Assembly (NCBI RefSeq): GCF_963576675.1 | Contig: NC_088910.1 | Span: 31,808,531-31,872,530, forward strand | DNA: 64,000 nt | Direction: 5' to 3' | From: Euphorbia lathyris | Taxonomy: Eukaryota; Streptophyta; Magnoliopsida; Malpighiales; Euphorbiaceae | In this document: one piece after another, positions 22,525 to 36,543 of the stretch | Numbering within the stretch: position 1 is the stretch's first letter | How the letters are laid out: every line of letters begins with the position of its first letter | Translations under genes and position numbers: made by a program | Notes under the pieces: generated by a model | Databases searched by the model: none | Seen by the model: the letters and a program-made list of their open reading frames with translations, nothing else | Told to the model about the DNA's origin: nothing

Positions 22525-25500
22525 CTATTTCTTGATATTGGCTTGAACTTGATTTGACTTGGGTTTGGTTTGGGCTGTTCGTTGTTGTTGAGTGTGGGTG
22601 CTCGGGACAGCAGAAGTTGAGCCAGGAGGCTTCTGTTGAGTTCCGGCAGCTGGCTGTTTATCCTTAGATTTCTCCCCCAGTTTCTGCTGAGTTCCAGCAG
22701 CTTGCTTAGCTTGTTCTTTCTCCCCCGTTTTGCCAGCATCATTCGATTGAAGGAGTGGAGCAAGGAACTACCCTTGTTGAACAACACGAGTCAAGATAGA
22801 GGAATAATGTTGCATATGACCCGTACTTTCTCTAAGACCTTTAAACACTTGCACGCCATCAGCCATACTCGAAGCAGGGATCTTGATATTGGCACTGAGC
22901 ATGCTGAGTAGGTACTCAAGCGACTTTCCGATCCAAGTGATTGAGTCCGTCATTCGCGTATAAGATTGATGGTACATCTTGAGCATCGCAGTATCATACG
23001 ACTGACGTTGAACATTAATGTGCCGAACATGCGCAAGGGTTGACTTGGTGCAGTGCAGAATTTCATTGGTCTTGACCTGGTCAGTGTCCATTTCCTCTTT
23101 GCTCAAGTTGAGTAGGCGTATAGCCTCACCGATTTATTTTATGGAGCATTGAGAGGAGGATGAGATAAGGTCACGAGCCCCGGTCAGCTTGGAGGACAGC
23201 TGGGAGAAAAGTTGATTGACCTCATCAGAGGTTGCAGATGTTGAGTTCGTAGCTGATAAGGCATTAAGTTTTCCTTCGATGGAGTTCATATGATTCACCA
23301 TCATCAGCTAGAGTTCAGCCAGCTTCATTATGAATTCTTTCTTGGGCTACTGCGAGACTAGAGAAGTCATTACACTCATCAGCTCCTTTAGACCATTGAG
23401 TTCGGTCAAAAGTTGCGTGACTGAGGAAAATTGAGTGGGCTCAGTAGGAATAGACCCAGCAGCATCGGCGTGAGACTGATGAATATCTTGAAGTAGAGCG
23501 TGAGCTGAGTGGATGATTTTTCTTCCAGACTCAGAAGCATTCAGATAAATGTAGGAATCATCAGTGTTATGCTCAGGGGCCGTATTGTTGTCAACACCGG
23601 ATGGAGGAGGTGTTTGGTGCTGCCCGAAAGTGGAGGTGCCAGCTTGGTCAGCAGCTGTATTTTTATTTAGGCCAGCAGCAAGAGCTGACTAGATTTCTGT
23701 CTGCTTGACAAGAGTAGGAAGAGTTTGATCAGCAGAGTTATTAACCTGCTCAGTGTCAGTCTGAAGTTGAGTAGAGCTTTGAGGCTGAGGCAACTCAGCA
23801 CTGTCTTGAGCAGGTGGAGTTTCCTTTACTAACTCTTTGGGTTGAGCAGCGGGGACATCGAGCACTTGCTCAGTGGAAGGATGAGCAGAAGTGTCGGCAG
23901 AAATGGAACCCTTAGAGGCTTGTTCCTCAGCCTGAGAAACAGAGGCTTGTTTTTCTTTTACTTGGTCTGGAGTGGGCTCGGTGATGGTGGTGAAGAATTG
24001 AAACTGGAGCCCAGTTAGGTCTGTGATTGGGTCCCTTAAAGGTGATTCATCCAGCAGATCTATCACGCTGGGCTTTAGAGCCTTTCTCTTAAACCGCTTG
24101 TCTGCACTGCCCTTTGAAGTTTTGATTGGAGGAAAAGGGTCAGCAGTAGGAGAGTCAAGTGATCAGAGGAGAAGTTGAGTCCTAAGTCAATGTAAAGATT
24201 CTCTTCAACCTTATCCTTCACTGGAGACTTAGCTCCTTCTTCATTAGCTTGCTCAGCAGCAGCTGTGTTGCTCAGCTCAGCAGACCCCAGTTTATCAGCA
24301 TGAGACTGTTCCTCAGTATGGTCCAGTTCTTCCTCCTGATCACACGAAGTCTTTTCTAAATCAATTTCTTAACTTCGCACGAAGTGTGATTCCTTTGTAA
24401 TTACAAAGTCAAGTGGGTTAGCATCAATGGGCTTCAACCCAGAGTTTTTCTTCCTCTTTAGAGGCTGATCTGGTGTTTTCTCACTTTCTTCCTCAGGCTC
24501 AGCTCTCTTCTTATTTCCTTCGGCTGACTTAGGTTCCCCTTGAGCTGGCTCAGCATGATCAGCTTTCTTCGTACCAACCACTAACCTGATCTTTTTTGGA
24601 GCTATGTTAATGTCTTTGGTTTGAGGGATTGAGGATTGGTCAGCTTTCCTCTTTTCGATCTTTTCTGGTTCGCACAACCGGTGCTTTTTCAACCATAACT
24701 TTCTTTCCTTTCTTGGTTACCTCAGCATCTGCTTCTTCAACTATATTATCCTCAGTAGCATCTTCTTCAATCACAACTCCCTTCCCTTTCTTAGGCTTAA
24801 TGGGCTGACTGTGGGCCAGCGCGAGTAGGATTCCTGAGGTGATCTCAGTGCCCTCTATGTCAATTTCCTCCTGTAGGCTAACCTCGTGATCCTGAAGGAT
24901 CTTGGTGATAAGGGAACCCATCCTGAGGATCCCGGTGCTGCGTTGGAAAGCCCCGATGAGGAAGACGGGCATATTGAGCGGCTTATAGTTCAGCATATGC
25001 CAGATGAAGCACAGCTCAAAGTTTGAGGCTGAGGAGAAGGCGTTGACCTTGGGAAACAAGAAATTAGTCAGGATATAGTGGGCTTGCTTTGATGCTGGCC
25101 CATACACGTACTGGCGATTTCTCCCTTGTGATTTTTCGGTTTACAGAACTCAGTTTTGTACTTCACGTGAGTGTAGTCGTTTGTGCACTGGAGTTTTAAT
25201 CCTTCTTCCTTCAGTTTTAGCAAAGTAGTGAGATAAGAAGGAGTGATGGTGAACTTCTTGTTTTTGACTGTAGTGACCATATAATCACAGTCATCGTTGT
25301 CCACTTTGAGGTTAGTGTAGAATTCTTTTACCAACTGCGGGTAGGTTGTTCCAGGGAGAGAGAAGAGAGTAGTCCATCCGTTCTTTGAGATCCACTAGTA
25401 GAAAGGTTTCTCAGCTTCTACAAAGCTCTTAGAAAACCAGCGGCAATGGAATACTTTGAGATTTTTGGCGTTCTTTAGGACTTGGGAGAACGTCCTTTCC

Positions 25501-25736
25501 TTAGGTTTTTCATTCTTTTTCTCCTTCCTCTTCTTTGATGAAGTTGGTTGGTCAGCTTGAGGGTTTTCACGAGGCATGCTGACCTTGGGAACAGATTGGT
25601 CATGTTGACCATAGGTTTGTTCTTGAGACTTTGTAGAAGTCTCCTGATATTCCTGCTCAGCAGGAGATGGAGGATTTACATCGGAGCGATTGTCATCGTA
25701 TTGCTCGCCGGAGTGGTTCTGGGAATCGCTAGACAT
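22525..25736 (-). pseudogene. Third ORF of the Sirevirus-like element, between pol and 3' LTR (env-like position)
   Basis: Starts MSSDSQNHSGEQYDDN at 25736 with a low-complexity charged N-terminus. A folded-looking part follows (QLVKEFYTNLKVDNDDCDYM, FTITPSYLTTLLKLKEE, FELCFIWHMLNYKPL, GILRMGSLITKI) that resembles the putative plant transposon protein domain seen in plant retroelement extra ORFs. Then come Lys/Glu/Pro/Gln-rich linkers and a tail with two AAGTQQK repeats, ending QANIKK-stop at 22525-22527. Several frame changes (near 25110, 24660 and 24080) and stops break it. Envelope function is not shown: I see no clear signal peptide or membrane anchor. Total about 1,070 codons. Confidence 0.7.
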
Positions 25737-25989
25737 GGTGTTCTTAAGGATTTGAGAAATGCAGAAGATTAGGGATTTCAGAGAGAGAGATCGAATGCGA
25801 GAAGTTTCAAGCGTAAAGAGAAGTTAGTGGGAATTCATCCACTATTTATAGTCGGAGCGCGTCGATCTGATAGGTCAGACTGGCGGTTTGATTTTGAAAC
25901 GTTCAACGGCTTTAAATTCTGACATTAATGACACATTCGGTGCATGGGTTTCTAATCATTACGCTTATGTCATCCTAGGTGGCTACTAA

Positions 25990-26256
25990 AAATACGCATG
26001 CTAGCATTAATTTTGCAAGTGGCTTTACTCAGCATCTAGGATACTAAACGTTTGGAGTTCAGAGTGTGTTGTTTCGTATAGAAGGGATGTTTAGCATGCG
26101 TAGTAACTCAGCACATAGTAATCACTCAATATGTATGTCTACTCAGTATATGGTGATTTTATGTCATTCATGTTTGCTCAGCATATGATAGTTACTTATC
26201 ATGTAATAATCACTCGGCATATTATAATCACTCAACATTCATTTAGCACAGAAATC
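25990..26256. repeat. Spacer with recurrent ACTCAGCAT-like motif
   Basis: Between RNase H and the third ORF, a nine-base motif close to ACTCAGCAT recurs at about 26027, 26106, 26141, 26176, 26212 and 26230 (variants ACTCAGTAT, ACTCGGCAT, ACTCAACAT). There is no coding frame here (25737-26256 as a whole is non-coding). The same CTCAG core is frequent in the LTRs. Confidence 0.55.
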
Positions 26257-28199
26257 TTATTGAAGAGGATTAGACATACCGATAGCTTCCCTTAGTATGC
26301 TAAATTGCTCACGAGCTAATGGCTTTGTGAAGATATCCGCAAGCTGTTCACCTATTGGAACATAGGTCAGCTTGATCTCACCCTTGAGTACATGATCTCT
26401 GATGAAGTGATGCCCTATGCTGACATGCTTCATCCTGCTGTGTTGGATTGGATTTTTAGATAAGTCAATGGCACTTTTGTTGTCACATTTGACTTCAATC
26501 GTTTTGGTTTCAACTCCATAATCATCCAGCTGTTGCTTGATCCATAGGACTTGTGCAACACAGCTTCCAGCAGCAATGTACTCAGCTTCAGTTGTTGACA
26601 GGGCAACTGACGACTGCCTCTTACTGAACCAAGATACTAGACAGATTCCAAGGAATTGACATCCTCCTAAAGTGCTTTTCCGTTCCAGCTTGTCTCGTCC
26701 ATAATCAGCGTCAGTGTATCCGATGAGTGTGAAATCACTTGTGTTTGGATACCATAGATCTGCATTCACTGAGCTTTGCAAATATCTAAGGATTCTTTTT
26801 ACAGCTATGTAGTGAGATTCCTTAGGGTCAGCTTGATATCTTGCGCAATAACATACTGAGTACTGAATGTATGGCCTACTTGCAGTTAGATAGAGTAGAG
26901 AGCCAATCATACCTCAATATAATCTACTGTCTACTGACTTACCTTTTTCATCAATACAAAGCACAGTGTCAGTACCCATGGGGTTGATATTGGCTTACAT
27001 CCTTCCATATCGAATTTCTTCAATATCTCCTTAACATACTTAGTCTGGCTAATGAAGATGCCATTTTTACCTTGTTTGATTTGAAGTCCAATGAAGAAGT
27101 TGAGTTCTCCCATCATTGACATTTCAAACTCAATTTGCATCTGTTTGCTAAATTCCTTGCACATAGATTCGTTAGTAGCACCAAAGATAATATCATCTAC
27201 GTATATTTGTGCCAACAGGGTATCTTTACCCTTTTTCTTAATGAATAAGGTTATGTCAGCTTTTCCTCTGACATAGTTCCTGGTCAGCAGGAAACTGGTC
27301 AGCCTTTCGTACCAACCACGTGGTGCTTGCTTTAGGCCGTACAGAGCCTTTTTGAGTTTATAAACATGGTTTGGGAATTTTGGATCCTCAAACCCGGGAG
27401 GCTGACTAACATAAACCTCTTCATTTATAACTCCATTAAGAAATGCACTATTAACATCCATTTGGAACAGTTTAAAGTTCATAAATCTAGCATATGCATA
27501 TAATATTCTTATTGCCTTTAATCTAGCTACGGGTGCAAAGGTCTCACCATAGTCAATACCTTCCTGCTGACTGTAACCTTGAGCTACAAGTCTGGCTTTG
27601 TTCCTGACTACATTACCTTGTTCGTCTAGCTTATTGCGAAATACCCACTTTGTTCCTGTGGTCTTTTGATTCTTCGGTTTAGGCACTAAATCCCATACTT
27701 CATTTCTCTTGAATTGATCAAGTTCTTCTTGCATCACATTAATCCAGAATTCATTGTGCTCAGCTTCGGAAAATTTCTTCGGTTCATGAACTGAGACGAA
27801 GGCAACATTACTGAGATATCTCCTGAGTTGATTTCTTGTCATCAGGGTGTTCTCAGCAGCATCAAGAATGGACTTCTCTGAGTGTCCTTTTGGAATCTTG
27901 ATCTCTTTTGGTAGTGTTGAGTTTTCAGGAATCGGTGTTTCAACAATCTCTGCAGGGTTATATTGGTCAGTTAAGGTAATATGAGGTTCGCTTTCACCTT
28001 CGGTCAGTCCTTGAGGTAATGACTCAGCATCTCCAATTTGGTCAGCGGAAGCTGAGCATGGGTCATCTTCGGTAGGCTGACTTATCTTCCCTGCAGGGCC
28101 AGTTTCATCGAACTCAATATGTACATACTCTTCTATGACCTGAGTTCTTTTATTAAACACCCTATATGCTTTGCTGTTTATTGAGTACCCTAAGAAGAT
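26257..28199 (-). pseudogene. Sirevirus-like integrase C-terminus, reverse transcriptase and RNase H
   Basis: Reads [12 protein letters not shown] (28199 down), then [71 protein letters not shown] and YVDDIIFG, with the catalytic YVDD intact. A frameshift near 26960-26980 and a TGA near 26913 precede RNase H: MIGSLLYLTASRP, GYTDADY, SSVALSTTEAEYIAAGS and EQLADIFTKPLA. It ends GMSNPLQ with TAA at 26257-26259. Strong family match, but not translatable as one protein. Confidence 0.92.
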
Positions 28200-28723
28200 T
28201 GTCACGTCTGTATCTAAATTTCTAAAATTTATATTTTGATATTAGTATATATTATAATTATTGGGTGTGTGAAGTTAATTTGGTGTTATAGGACAAGTTT
28301 GGAGTTAATTTGATGGTTTTATGTGTAAAGTAAAAGTTTAGGATAATTGTTAAAAGATTATATAAAGATGGAGGACCAAACTGGATATTTTCCAGATTTG
28401 GGATATATATCCCAAACCTTTATCCAGGAGGTGCCGCCATATCTATTCTTTCTTTTCTTTTTCTTTTCTTCTACGCTCATCTCATCTATCTTCGCCGTTC
28501 CTGAACCGTTTCTCCACCGTTTCTTTGATTTACGGAGATTCGACCGTCCAAATCACTCGAAATTCAAAACATAGCATCCTTATGTATAGTTCTAAGTCCT
28601 AACCGAAGAGTTTTTGAGTTTCGGCATTGTTTAGAGGGAAAACGTCTTAGACAGAATTTAGAGAAGAATCGATCGGGTCAATTAGTAGCTAAGGTAAGTA
28701 ACTATCAACTATGTTTTGAGTTT

Positions 28724-28800
<77 letters not shown>

Positions 28801-29997
28801 ATCACAGATTTTTCAGACAGTGATATTTTAAGGTTATGCAAGAATTTTGTAAAATTGGGATTTTTCATGATTTTGCTTTTTATTGTGAAATTACGGTTCA
28901 AATAAAGCTATCGATTATGCTTCTATGTGAATTTCAGATTTTACTTGATTATGTTGATTTAAGGCTTAATTTGGTTGATTTACATATATACATATATGTT
29001 TTTGGTTTCAATATATATCTATATTGAACAAAATGAATTTGATGATTTCTTACGAATTGTTTTTGGATTGAGAAATCTATTGCGGTTATTGTTGTTATTA
29101 TTTTGGATTGAAGTCCAAATATGATTTTTATGATACAAAAGAGCTAATTGAAGCCAAATGATTTATGGTTATGAAATAGTTTGGAATTTGATTGTGAAAG
29201 GAAATTTGAGCACGTTATGATTTTATGATTTTATATCCATCGAGAGTTATCCGGATCGGTGGTTTTATATTTGAAGACCATGTTCAGTGAGGGACATGGC
29301 CTGTGTACACAGTCTGAAAGACCTATTGGGTATGGCAAAGAAGTGTCGAGTAAGACCATATGGGATAGGCAATGTTAAGAGACGTCTCGACTATATATGT
29401 GGTTATGGATTGATACTTAAGGGGAGAAACTCGAGGATGGATACAATGTTTTAAGTTCATTTGGATTATGTTTTCGGCTATGATTGATTTTGATATAAGG
29501 TTTTACGTTTGACTGATTACGAGTTGGTTTGATAAAACATTTATTTGAATACAAGTTGGTTTGATAAAACATTTATTTGATTATGAATTGGTTTGATGAA
29601 ACGTTTATTTGTTTTGATTCGTTTTGATAAGATGCATTATATATATAAAGTTATATGAACTTAAGTTTTGAGTATATTTTATAAGGTTTTGATTAAATCC
29701 CTTTATAAATGTATATATGCAGCTATGTTAAGTAAAGTTGGTTTTTATGGCTGATAGTTTCTTACTGAGATTTTTGTCTCACGTTTTTAAATGTTTTAAT
29801 GTTTTTAGGTGAGAAAGTACATGATAGAGAGAAGGTTACCGACCGATTAGGCGAGGATCGGAAGTTGGCTGCTTATTGTTAGACTTATGGTTAGAACTTT
29901 GGTATTTCAATTGTAATTGGAGACTCCTAAGTATTGATTATGATCTTTCTATTTCACGCCCGATGCCGATTGAGGTCGTTTAGGGTCGGGTGTGATA
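28200..29997 (+). repeat. 5' LTR of LARD-1
   Basis: 1798 bp including an (AT)n run at 28727-28801. The hairpin TGAGATTTTTGTCTCA lies at 29765-29780. About 30 substitutions separate it from the split right LTR, outside the AT run. Confidence 0.9.
28727..28801. repeat. (AT)n microsatellite in LARD-1 LTR
   Basis: About 75 bp of AT dinucleotides with one AATA interruption. The other LTR copy (38605-38665) is shorter and has GTATGT interruptions. Confidence 0.95.
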
Positions 29998-32377
29998 GTT
30001 TGGTATCAGAGCTCTAGGTTAAATTCTTCGGACCTAAGGTTGATAGAAATTGAGGAATGTCGATATTGGATAATACTGAAGAAATAATTGATAGTAATTG
30101 AGGGGATAGTAAATGAGGAATATGGATATTTGGTGATAGCTAAGAAATAATCGATAGTAATTGAGGAATATGGATATTTGGTGAAAGCTAAGAAATAATT
30201 TGGAATTTTTCGAGGATTGAGTAACGAGCTAATGAGGGGTAGCAATGAGATTTGATGGTTAGCAATATCTGGGTGTATGAAAATTAGTAAATTATTTGAT
30301 ATTTGGTGACATGAGTTACATACATGATATTAAGTATGACTTGGAGTTGATATTTGAGAGTTTAATAGTTAGCTTACAACCATATGTATATATATGAGAT
30401 ATGAGTAAATTATAACTTTGAGCTAGCGATAATAGAGAATTGTTTATATAGGTGCTGTGGGAGAATCCGATTCGTATCTGAATCTTATGATACATTTTTC
30501 GACCAGATATAGGCTGAATCTGTCATAGAGTTCTAAATGAAAGTTATTTATTTTTGTCTTATGTTTCCAGGGGTTTTTGAATCGCCTTAATCAGACTCCG
30601 TATGAAAAAGTTATGCTGGAAACGACATATGTTGGTCATTTTGGCTTTAAACCAGAATTTGGTTTTTGTTTGATTTTTCTCCTTAGTATGACTTGGAATT
30701 GATATTTGAGAGTTTAATAGTGGCTGAAAAATATACGTATCTCAGATGTGAAGTAAGGTTAGGAGACTTTGAAATGATATGATGAGTTTTGAAGATAATA
30801 TATATGTGATTAAGAAAGCGAAAATGTGGAGATGTCAATTAATTGTTTTGGAGGTTGATTAATTGGAGATTATGATAGGAGTTTAATAAGTTATGAAATC
30901 TTAATTTGAATAAATGATATTCGAATTCAAAGTACAGATCTATTGTTGAACTTTATCGGGTTGAGGTTTAGAATTATTGAGTGTTATATAAATGATGTTT
31001 AGAGAGATGCCGATGGTAGTGATCAATGAGAAGTAAAGTGGGAGAATATATTTGATGTTCGAGGAAATAATTAAGATATGAATTTTGAGGACAAATTTTT
31101 CTGATCTTAAGCATAGTTTGAGATAGGAAATTAAGAGATAAATATGATATAAGAGGATATATATGTTGATAATTGAAATTTTGTAGTACATATATTGTTA
31201 ATAGAAGTTATTTTTAGTTGAAGTTTGTGTGATTATAGTTTAAGTTTATATAAGGATTAAATTGAATGTTTATAGGTCAAATAAGAAAATCGAATGATAT
31301 TATAGATTTATTGATTTTTATGGGTGTAAAGATATTATTTGGAGTTTGGAGAAAAGAAAAAAAAACATTGATTATCGTAATTTAGGTACTCTATCTTCCT
31401 TGGTTATATGGTTTGGAGAAAGATTGGAGTTTCGAGGATTATAGTCTAAATTTACATAAATATCAACCTGAGTATTTATAGATCAAATAAAGAAATTGAA
31501 TGACATTATAAAAGTTTTAGGCTTTTATTGTGTTTGAGGATATTGCTTGGAGATTTCAAAAACTTTCACATTGCGATTTAAGTAAATCGTATTTGTTATC
31601 CATATAGTTTGATGAGAAACTTAAATTTATTTGGAGTTATTAATGGGATGTAGGATGATGGGTATAAGAATGATCTATATTGATTTTTCTTATTGTAAGG
31701 ATTTGATTATAGAGGTTTTACAAAAATAAATAAGACAAGATGATATTCATAAAGGAAATATGTTATCGATATAAGGTTTATATTTGATTGATGATGATGA
31801 CTTGGAGTTCATATTCATCATGATTGGAGCGAAAAATTATAGATATAAGTATTATTATTATGATGAAGTAAAATTATATGCTGATGCAAATCATTGGTTC
31901 AAGGAAAATATAATATCGTACAAATTAGCGGTTCAAAAGTGATATTTTTGAAGTGTATAGAATTTGGAGATAGGTGAAATATATTGGATATATATGCAAT
32001 TGATGGAATCAATTATAATTTAAATTTATTAAAGTGAAATTTGGTGTATGTTAGAAAAATACGAATATAAAGTGTATTATATTATATAAAGGTGAATAAA
32101 TGATATTTGAAGTTTTATTGTGGATTATGGTGATGAACTTAACTAGGTTGAAATTGAGAGTTACTAAGAGTTATGTATAAATAATTGTTATAGTGACGTG
32201 GATATGGATAAATGATGAAGTTAATGGAAGGAAATTTTAGAATTTGTGGTCTTATGATGATTATGAGGAATCTTGATAATATGAAATAATTTTGTGATCT
32301 TAGAGGTTATTTGAGGAAGAAAATTTAGATTAGAGAACGTGAATTTCGAAGACGAAATTTTTTAAGGTGGGGAGAAT
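29998..32377 (+). other. LARD-1 internal region, non-coding
   Basis: Primer site at 30001-30012. Degenerate tandem units of about 50-56 bp (core GAGGAATATGGATATTTGGTG) at 30050-30200. AT-rich sequence without domains then runs to a pol-tail trace VNFEDEIF-stop at about 32341-32367 and the polypurine tract. Short ORFs here have no family resemblance. Confidence 0.75.
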
Positions 32378-32819
32378 TGTCACGTCCGTATCTAAATTTC
32401 TAAAATTTATATTTTGATATTAGTATATATTATAATTATTGGGTGTGTGAAGTTAATTTGGTGTTATAGGAAAAGTTTGGAGTTAATTTGATGGTTTTAT
32501 GTGTAAAGTAAAAATTTAGGATAATTGTTAAAAGATTATATAAAGATGGAAGACCAAACTGGATATTTTCCAGATTTGGGATATATATCCCAAACCTTTA
32601 TCCAGGAGGTGCCGCCATATCTATTTTCTTTTCTTTTTCTTTTCTTCTTCGCTCATCTCCTGTATCTTCGCCGTTCCTGAACCGTTTCTCCATCGTTTCT
32701 TTGATTTACGGAGATTCGACCGTCCGAATCACTCGAAATTCAAAACATAGCATCCTTATGTATAGTTCTAAGTCCTAACCGAAGAGTTTTTGAGTTTCGA
32801 CAGTGTTTGGAGAGAAAAC

Positions 32820-34792
32820 TGTCACGACCCGAACCTGGCCATGACCGGCGCATAAATTAAGACTACCTTAACCTATGCTAGCCTCAAATTCAAAGTGCAA
32901 ATTAATACTTGTTTAACTAATAAAGGCTTCTAGCCTGATGATACAACTTAAACTGTGAAGAAGTATATACCATAAATTTATCCAAAAGTCTCCAAATCAG
33001 TACAATAGCAATATCTAACTAATAATATCCTCCTTCAACATCGAACCCAAATGTCTGCGCAGCTATAGAGATCTTAATCTGAAAAATATAAAATCAACGT
33101 GGTATGAGATTTCGTCTATGCGAGCGAAAATCTCAGTGAGTGATAATGATAGCACAACAGACGGGGAACAGACAGATATGCAGATAAGTTTCAAATTTGT
33201 TTTGAGGATTTACCAAAACACGATGGTGCAGAGAAATCAAATAATATTACGATATTTGCTCAAATCAAGTAAATCGAATAATAATTATTAAATTACAGAT
33301 ATGATCAAAACCACGGTACAGTAACATTAGAATAATGATATTCCACATTGCCAAAGGCCAGATAACAGATATAGCGCTACCAGATTCAGATACAGAATGT
33401 CTTCACTGACCTTATGCATGATTCTAATACAACTGACACAAAGACAAACACGTACACAGATAAAACAATAACAAATAATGCAAGCCTAATATGAAGGTCA
33501 GTGAGACATGAAAACAGATACAGATAATACTGAGCACATGTACCGGTTTCAAAGTGTGTAAATTATATCTCATAATATTTTTCAAATAACTTAAATATCC
33601 AGATGACAGAATTCAATTAAAATTTCAGATCTTCAATACAAACGGAAACAGATAAATCAATCGATGAACAAAATTAAATATAACCTCAAAATAGTTTTAC
33701 CTTTCCAAATAAATAAATGTTATAAAAAACTAATATATAAAAGGCCTGTTCCCAGAAGCCTACGCTCTAATGCAAAGAATATTTGACAAATAAGTTTAAG
33801 CTCAAGAAAATGTTTATCATCTAACTAAACAATGGCTATTTTGAACAAATAACATTTTTAGGAAAATCCATCAAACTGTTTTAAATGAACGAAAATAGGA
33901 GATAAATTTAAAAATCGGATCGAACTATTTTTATCAAACGTTTTAATATTAATCCTTAAAGGACAGAAAGATGTTTTAAATGAAATACTTTTATCAAACA
34001 GATTTCATGCCGGAGATTTCAAAATCAAACAAATAGTGTCATGAACCATAATTACCACTCACCTCGAACTCCAAATAATAGCCAGATCCAAAGCTTAGTT
34101 ATCAATTTTTCCAATCCATCTGAATACCGTCAAATTTCCTATTCAATCAATCCAACTAAAATTACTCCAAAATTTTCTATCATACTTAATAAAATCTACA
34201 ACCCAAATAAAATTGAGTCAAACTAAACTATTGGAGATCGAAATAAGTGAATTTTTATAATAAATATATGGTTTTATAAAAGAACAAACAACTAATGTAA
34301 ATTACCTTTTGTTGTTTGAAGAGTTAGATCAATTGCTTCCCAACTTGTTCAAAATCGATGAATACGGTTAAAATAAAGTGTTTCGGTGGAAAGGAGAAGA
34401 ACACGATTTTGTGCAGAGAATGTTACTCTTTAAAAACTGTTTTTATTTGATTATTTATTTGTTAAGAGTTTAAACTAAAATAGATAACTTAATATAGGAG
34501 AATAAAAAGATATTATATTAACATAAGAGTTATTGTTGACAAAATACACTAATTAACCAAAAAAATCGAAACACTGTTCTTTTTTTTTCCTTTTCTTTTT
34601 GTTCTTTTTTTTATATAGGAAATACATAAAAAAAAATATTAGTATTATAAAAGCCATAAATTCCATAGATTATAAAATATTATAATATGAAAAACCCAAA
34701 ATTAATAATTAACTTCAAAGGCAAATAATTAAAATTATACATATAATTAGATTTATTTTTAAAGAATCATTTCGAAAATTCGGGATATTACA
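32820..34792 (-). repeat. 3' LTR of LARD-2
   Basis: 1973 bp, nearly identical to 36544-38516. It contains the hairpin GAGATTTCG...CGAAAATCTC at 33106-33134. Confidence 0.93.
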
Positions 34793-36543
34793 TTCTCTCC
34801 CTCTTAATAAAATTTCGTCCTCGAAATTTCAAACATAAAAGTCTGCCAAAAGTTTAGACACTACCTTATTTTAAATCAGCACTGCACGTCTGCTGAACTT
34901 AATCCTATAAACTGTCAACATTGATATCCTACCATCTTTCAATAGTTACATCTAAACTAACTCCACATGTTCTTAAACCATATATCCTCTTGATTATCTC
35001 AATCAACCTAGAAAACTAACAAGAGGTTTTTTTTTCTCTTTACACTTAAAAGAGAAAGTGGGCTAAACACATTCTTGCTAATCTCAATGTCTAGATATAA
35101 CACCGATTTACCAGAACACTTTACCCATACTATTTACTTTCAATATATTGAATGAACAATATTTATATTCTTATTTTTCATTCTAATTAATTATTGCATC
35201 TAGTCCTTCAAGGCACTGCTCAGACAACTTCCACTCACTCTTTTTGCCTTCTTAACTCTAAGTGTTTCAAATATCAATATAATCATATATTCATCATAAT
35301 TTCACCATCCAAAACCATATATCAATTATATAGTATATATATATTCTCAATCATTAAAGTCTCAAAATAAATTAACTAAATCTAAAACACTTTCAATTTG
35401 ATCCTCCAAATATTTATAAGTCACTTTCATTATAAGCCTTAAGTAAATATGAACTAGATCAAACAATCTCCAAATAAAAGTGACTTAAACCTTACTAATA
35501 TCTTAATAATTTATAATGCGGTGATAAAGGCTCTATAAAGCACTAAAACTCCAATACACACGTCCATTCAATTTACTTTCCCCAACCATGAAAGCAATAC
35601 ATAAAATGATCATTTATTATGATAATTTGATAACTAAATTTTTAATGAGACCAACTCCAAATAATGACCAAACCAACACTAAAGATCCAAAAAGAAAATC
35701 TATAACCATTCAAATCCTTTAATTGGACCTATGTAACATAAAGGAATCGGTAACTTTACTCTTATAATGGCCATAACATTTATTTTGTAAAACAACCTCC
35801 AATGAATAACTCGATACCAAAACTTCCAGTACTGCATATATATAACAAGTTCAAATTCTTTATTCTTATACTGTCGAAACACTAAACCTCAAACACATTT
35901 CAATTTCGTTGTCTAATACGATTACAATATTTTATGTTATGGATATAACTCAAAACTTTAATTTGTAAAACTCTCAATCACCTTAATCCACATTAATTCA
36001 GAGCCTAGAAAATCTATGCTCACAACTTAATTGATCAACAAATTCTATGTACCAGAGTGACTACACTCACAATAGCTCATAAAATTTATAACATTCAAAT
36101 TTTATATAACTTGAACCTATCAATCACTAAAACTCCAAATAGACTTTGGTATAGTTCTCCAAACCATTTATACTTTCAAATTATATAATATGCCAATTTA
36201 AAGTTCTAACCAAACAAACTTAAATTCCCACTATCAATACTAATCAGTTAAAATAATGAACACTATAATCACCCTTCCAATTCGCCTATCCAAAACCATA
36301 TACCAATTAGCACATCATTACCAAAGTGGTGCTCAAATCAATTCAACATAATAACCTTGCTCCCACTAAAGGCCTATAAAATATATACAACAAACTTATA
36401 TCTAACTAACTCCAAAATTATATGCACCAAAAAACCTACAATTGTTATAACCCAAAATTTGAATAAGACACCTTCATTCCAAAGGATAACTTGATCCATA
36501 AAAGTATCCCATAAAATCTACAACCTGGCTCTGATACCACTTT
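34793..36543 (-). other. LARD-2 internal region, non-coding
   Basis: AT-rich, no domain-bearing frame on either strand. The pol-tail trace NFEDEILLRG reads on the minus strand at about 34805-34835. The tRNA-Met primer site sits at the right end. The short ORF at 35700-35882 has no family resemblance. Confidence 0.75.

Noticed and set aside
30006..36000. Short ORFs inside LARD-1 and LARD-2 interiors
   Set aside because: Low-complexity AT-rich frames with no gag, pol or other domain signal.
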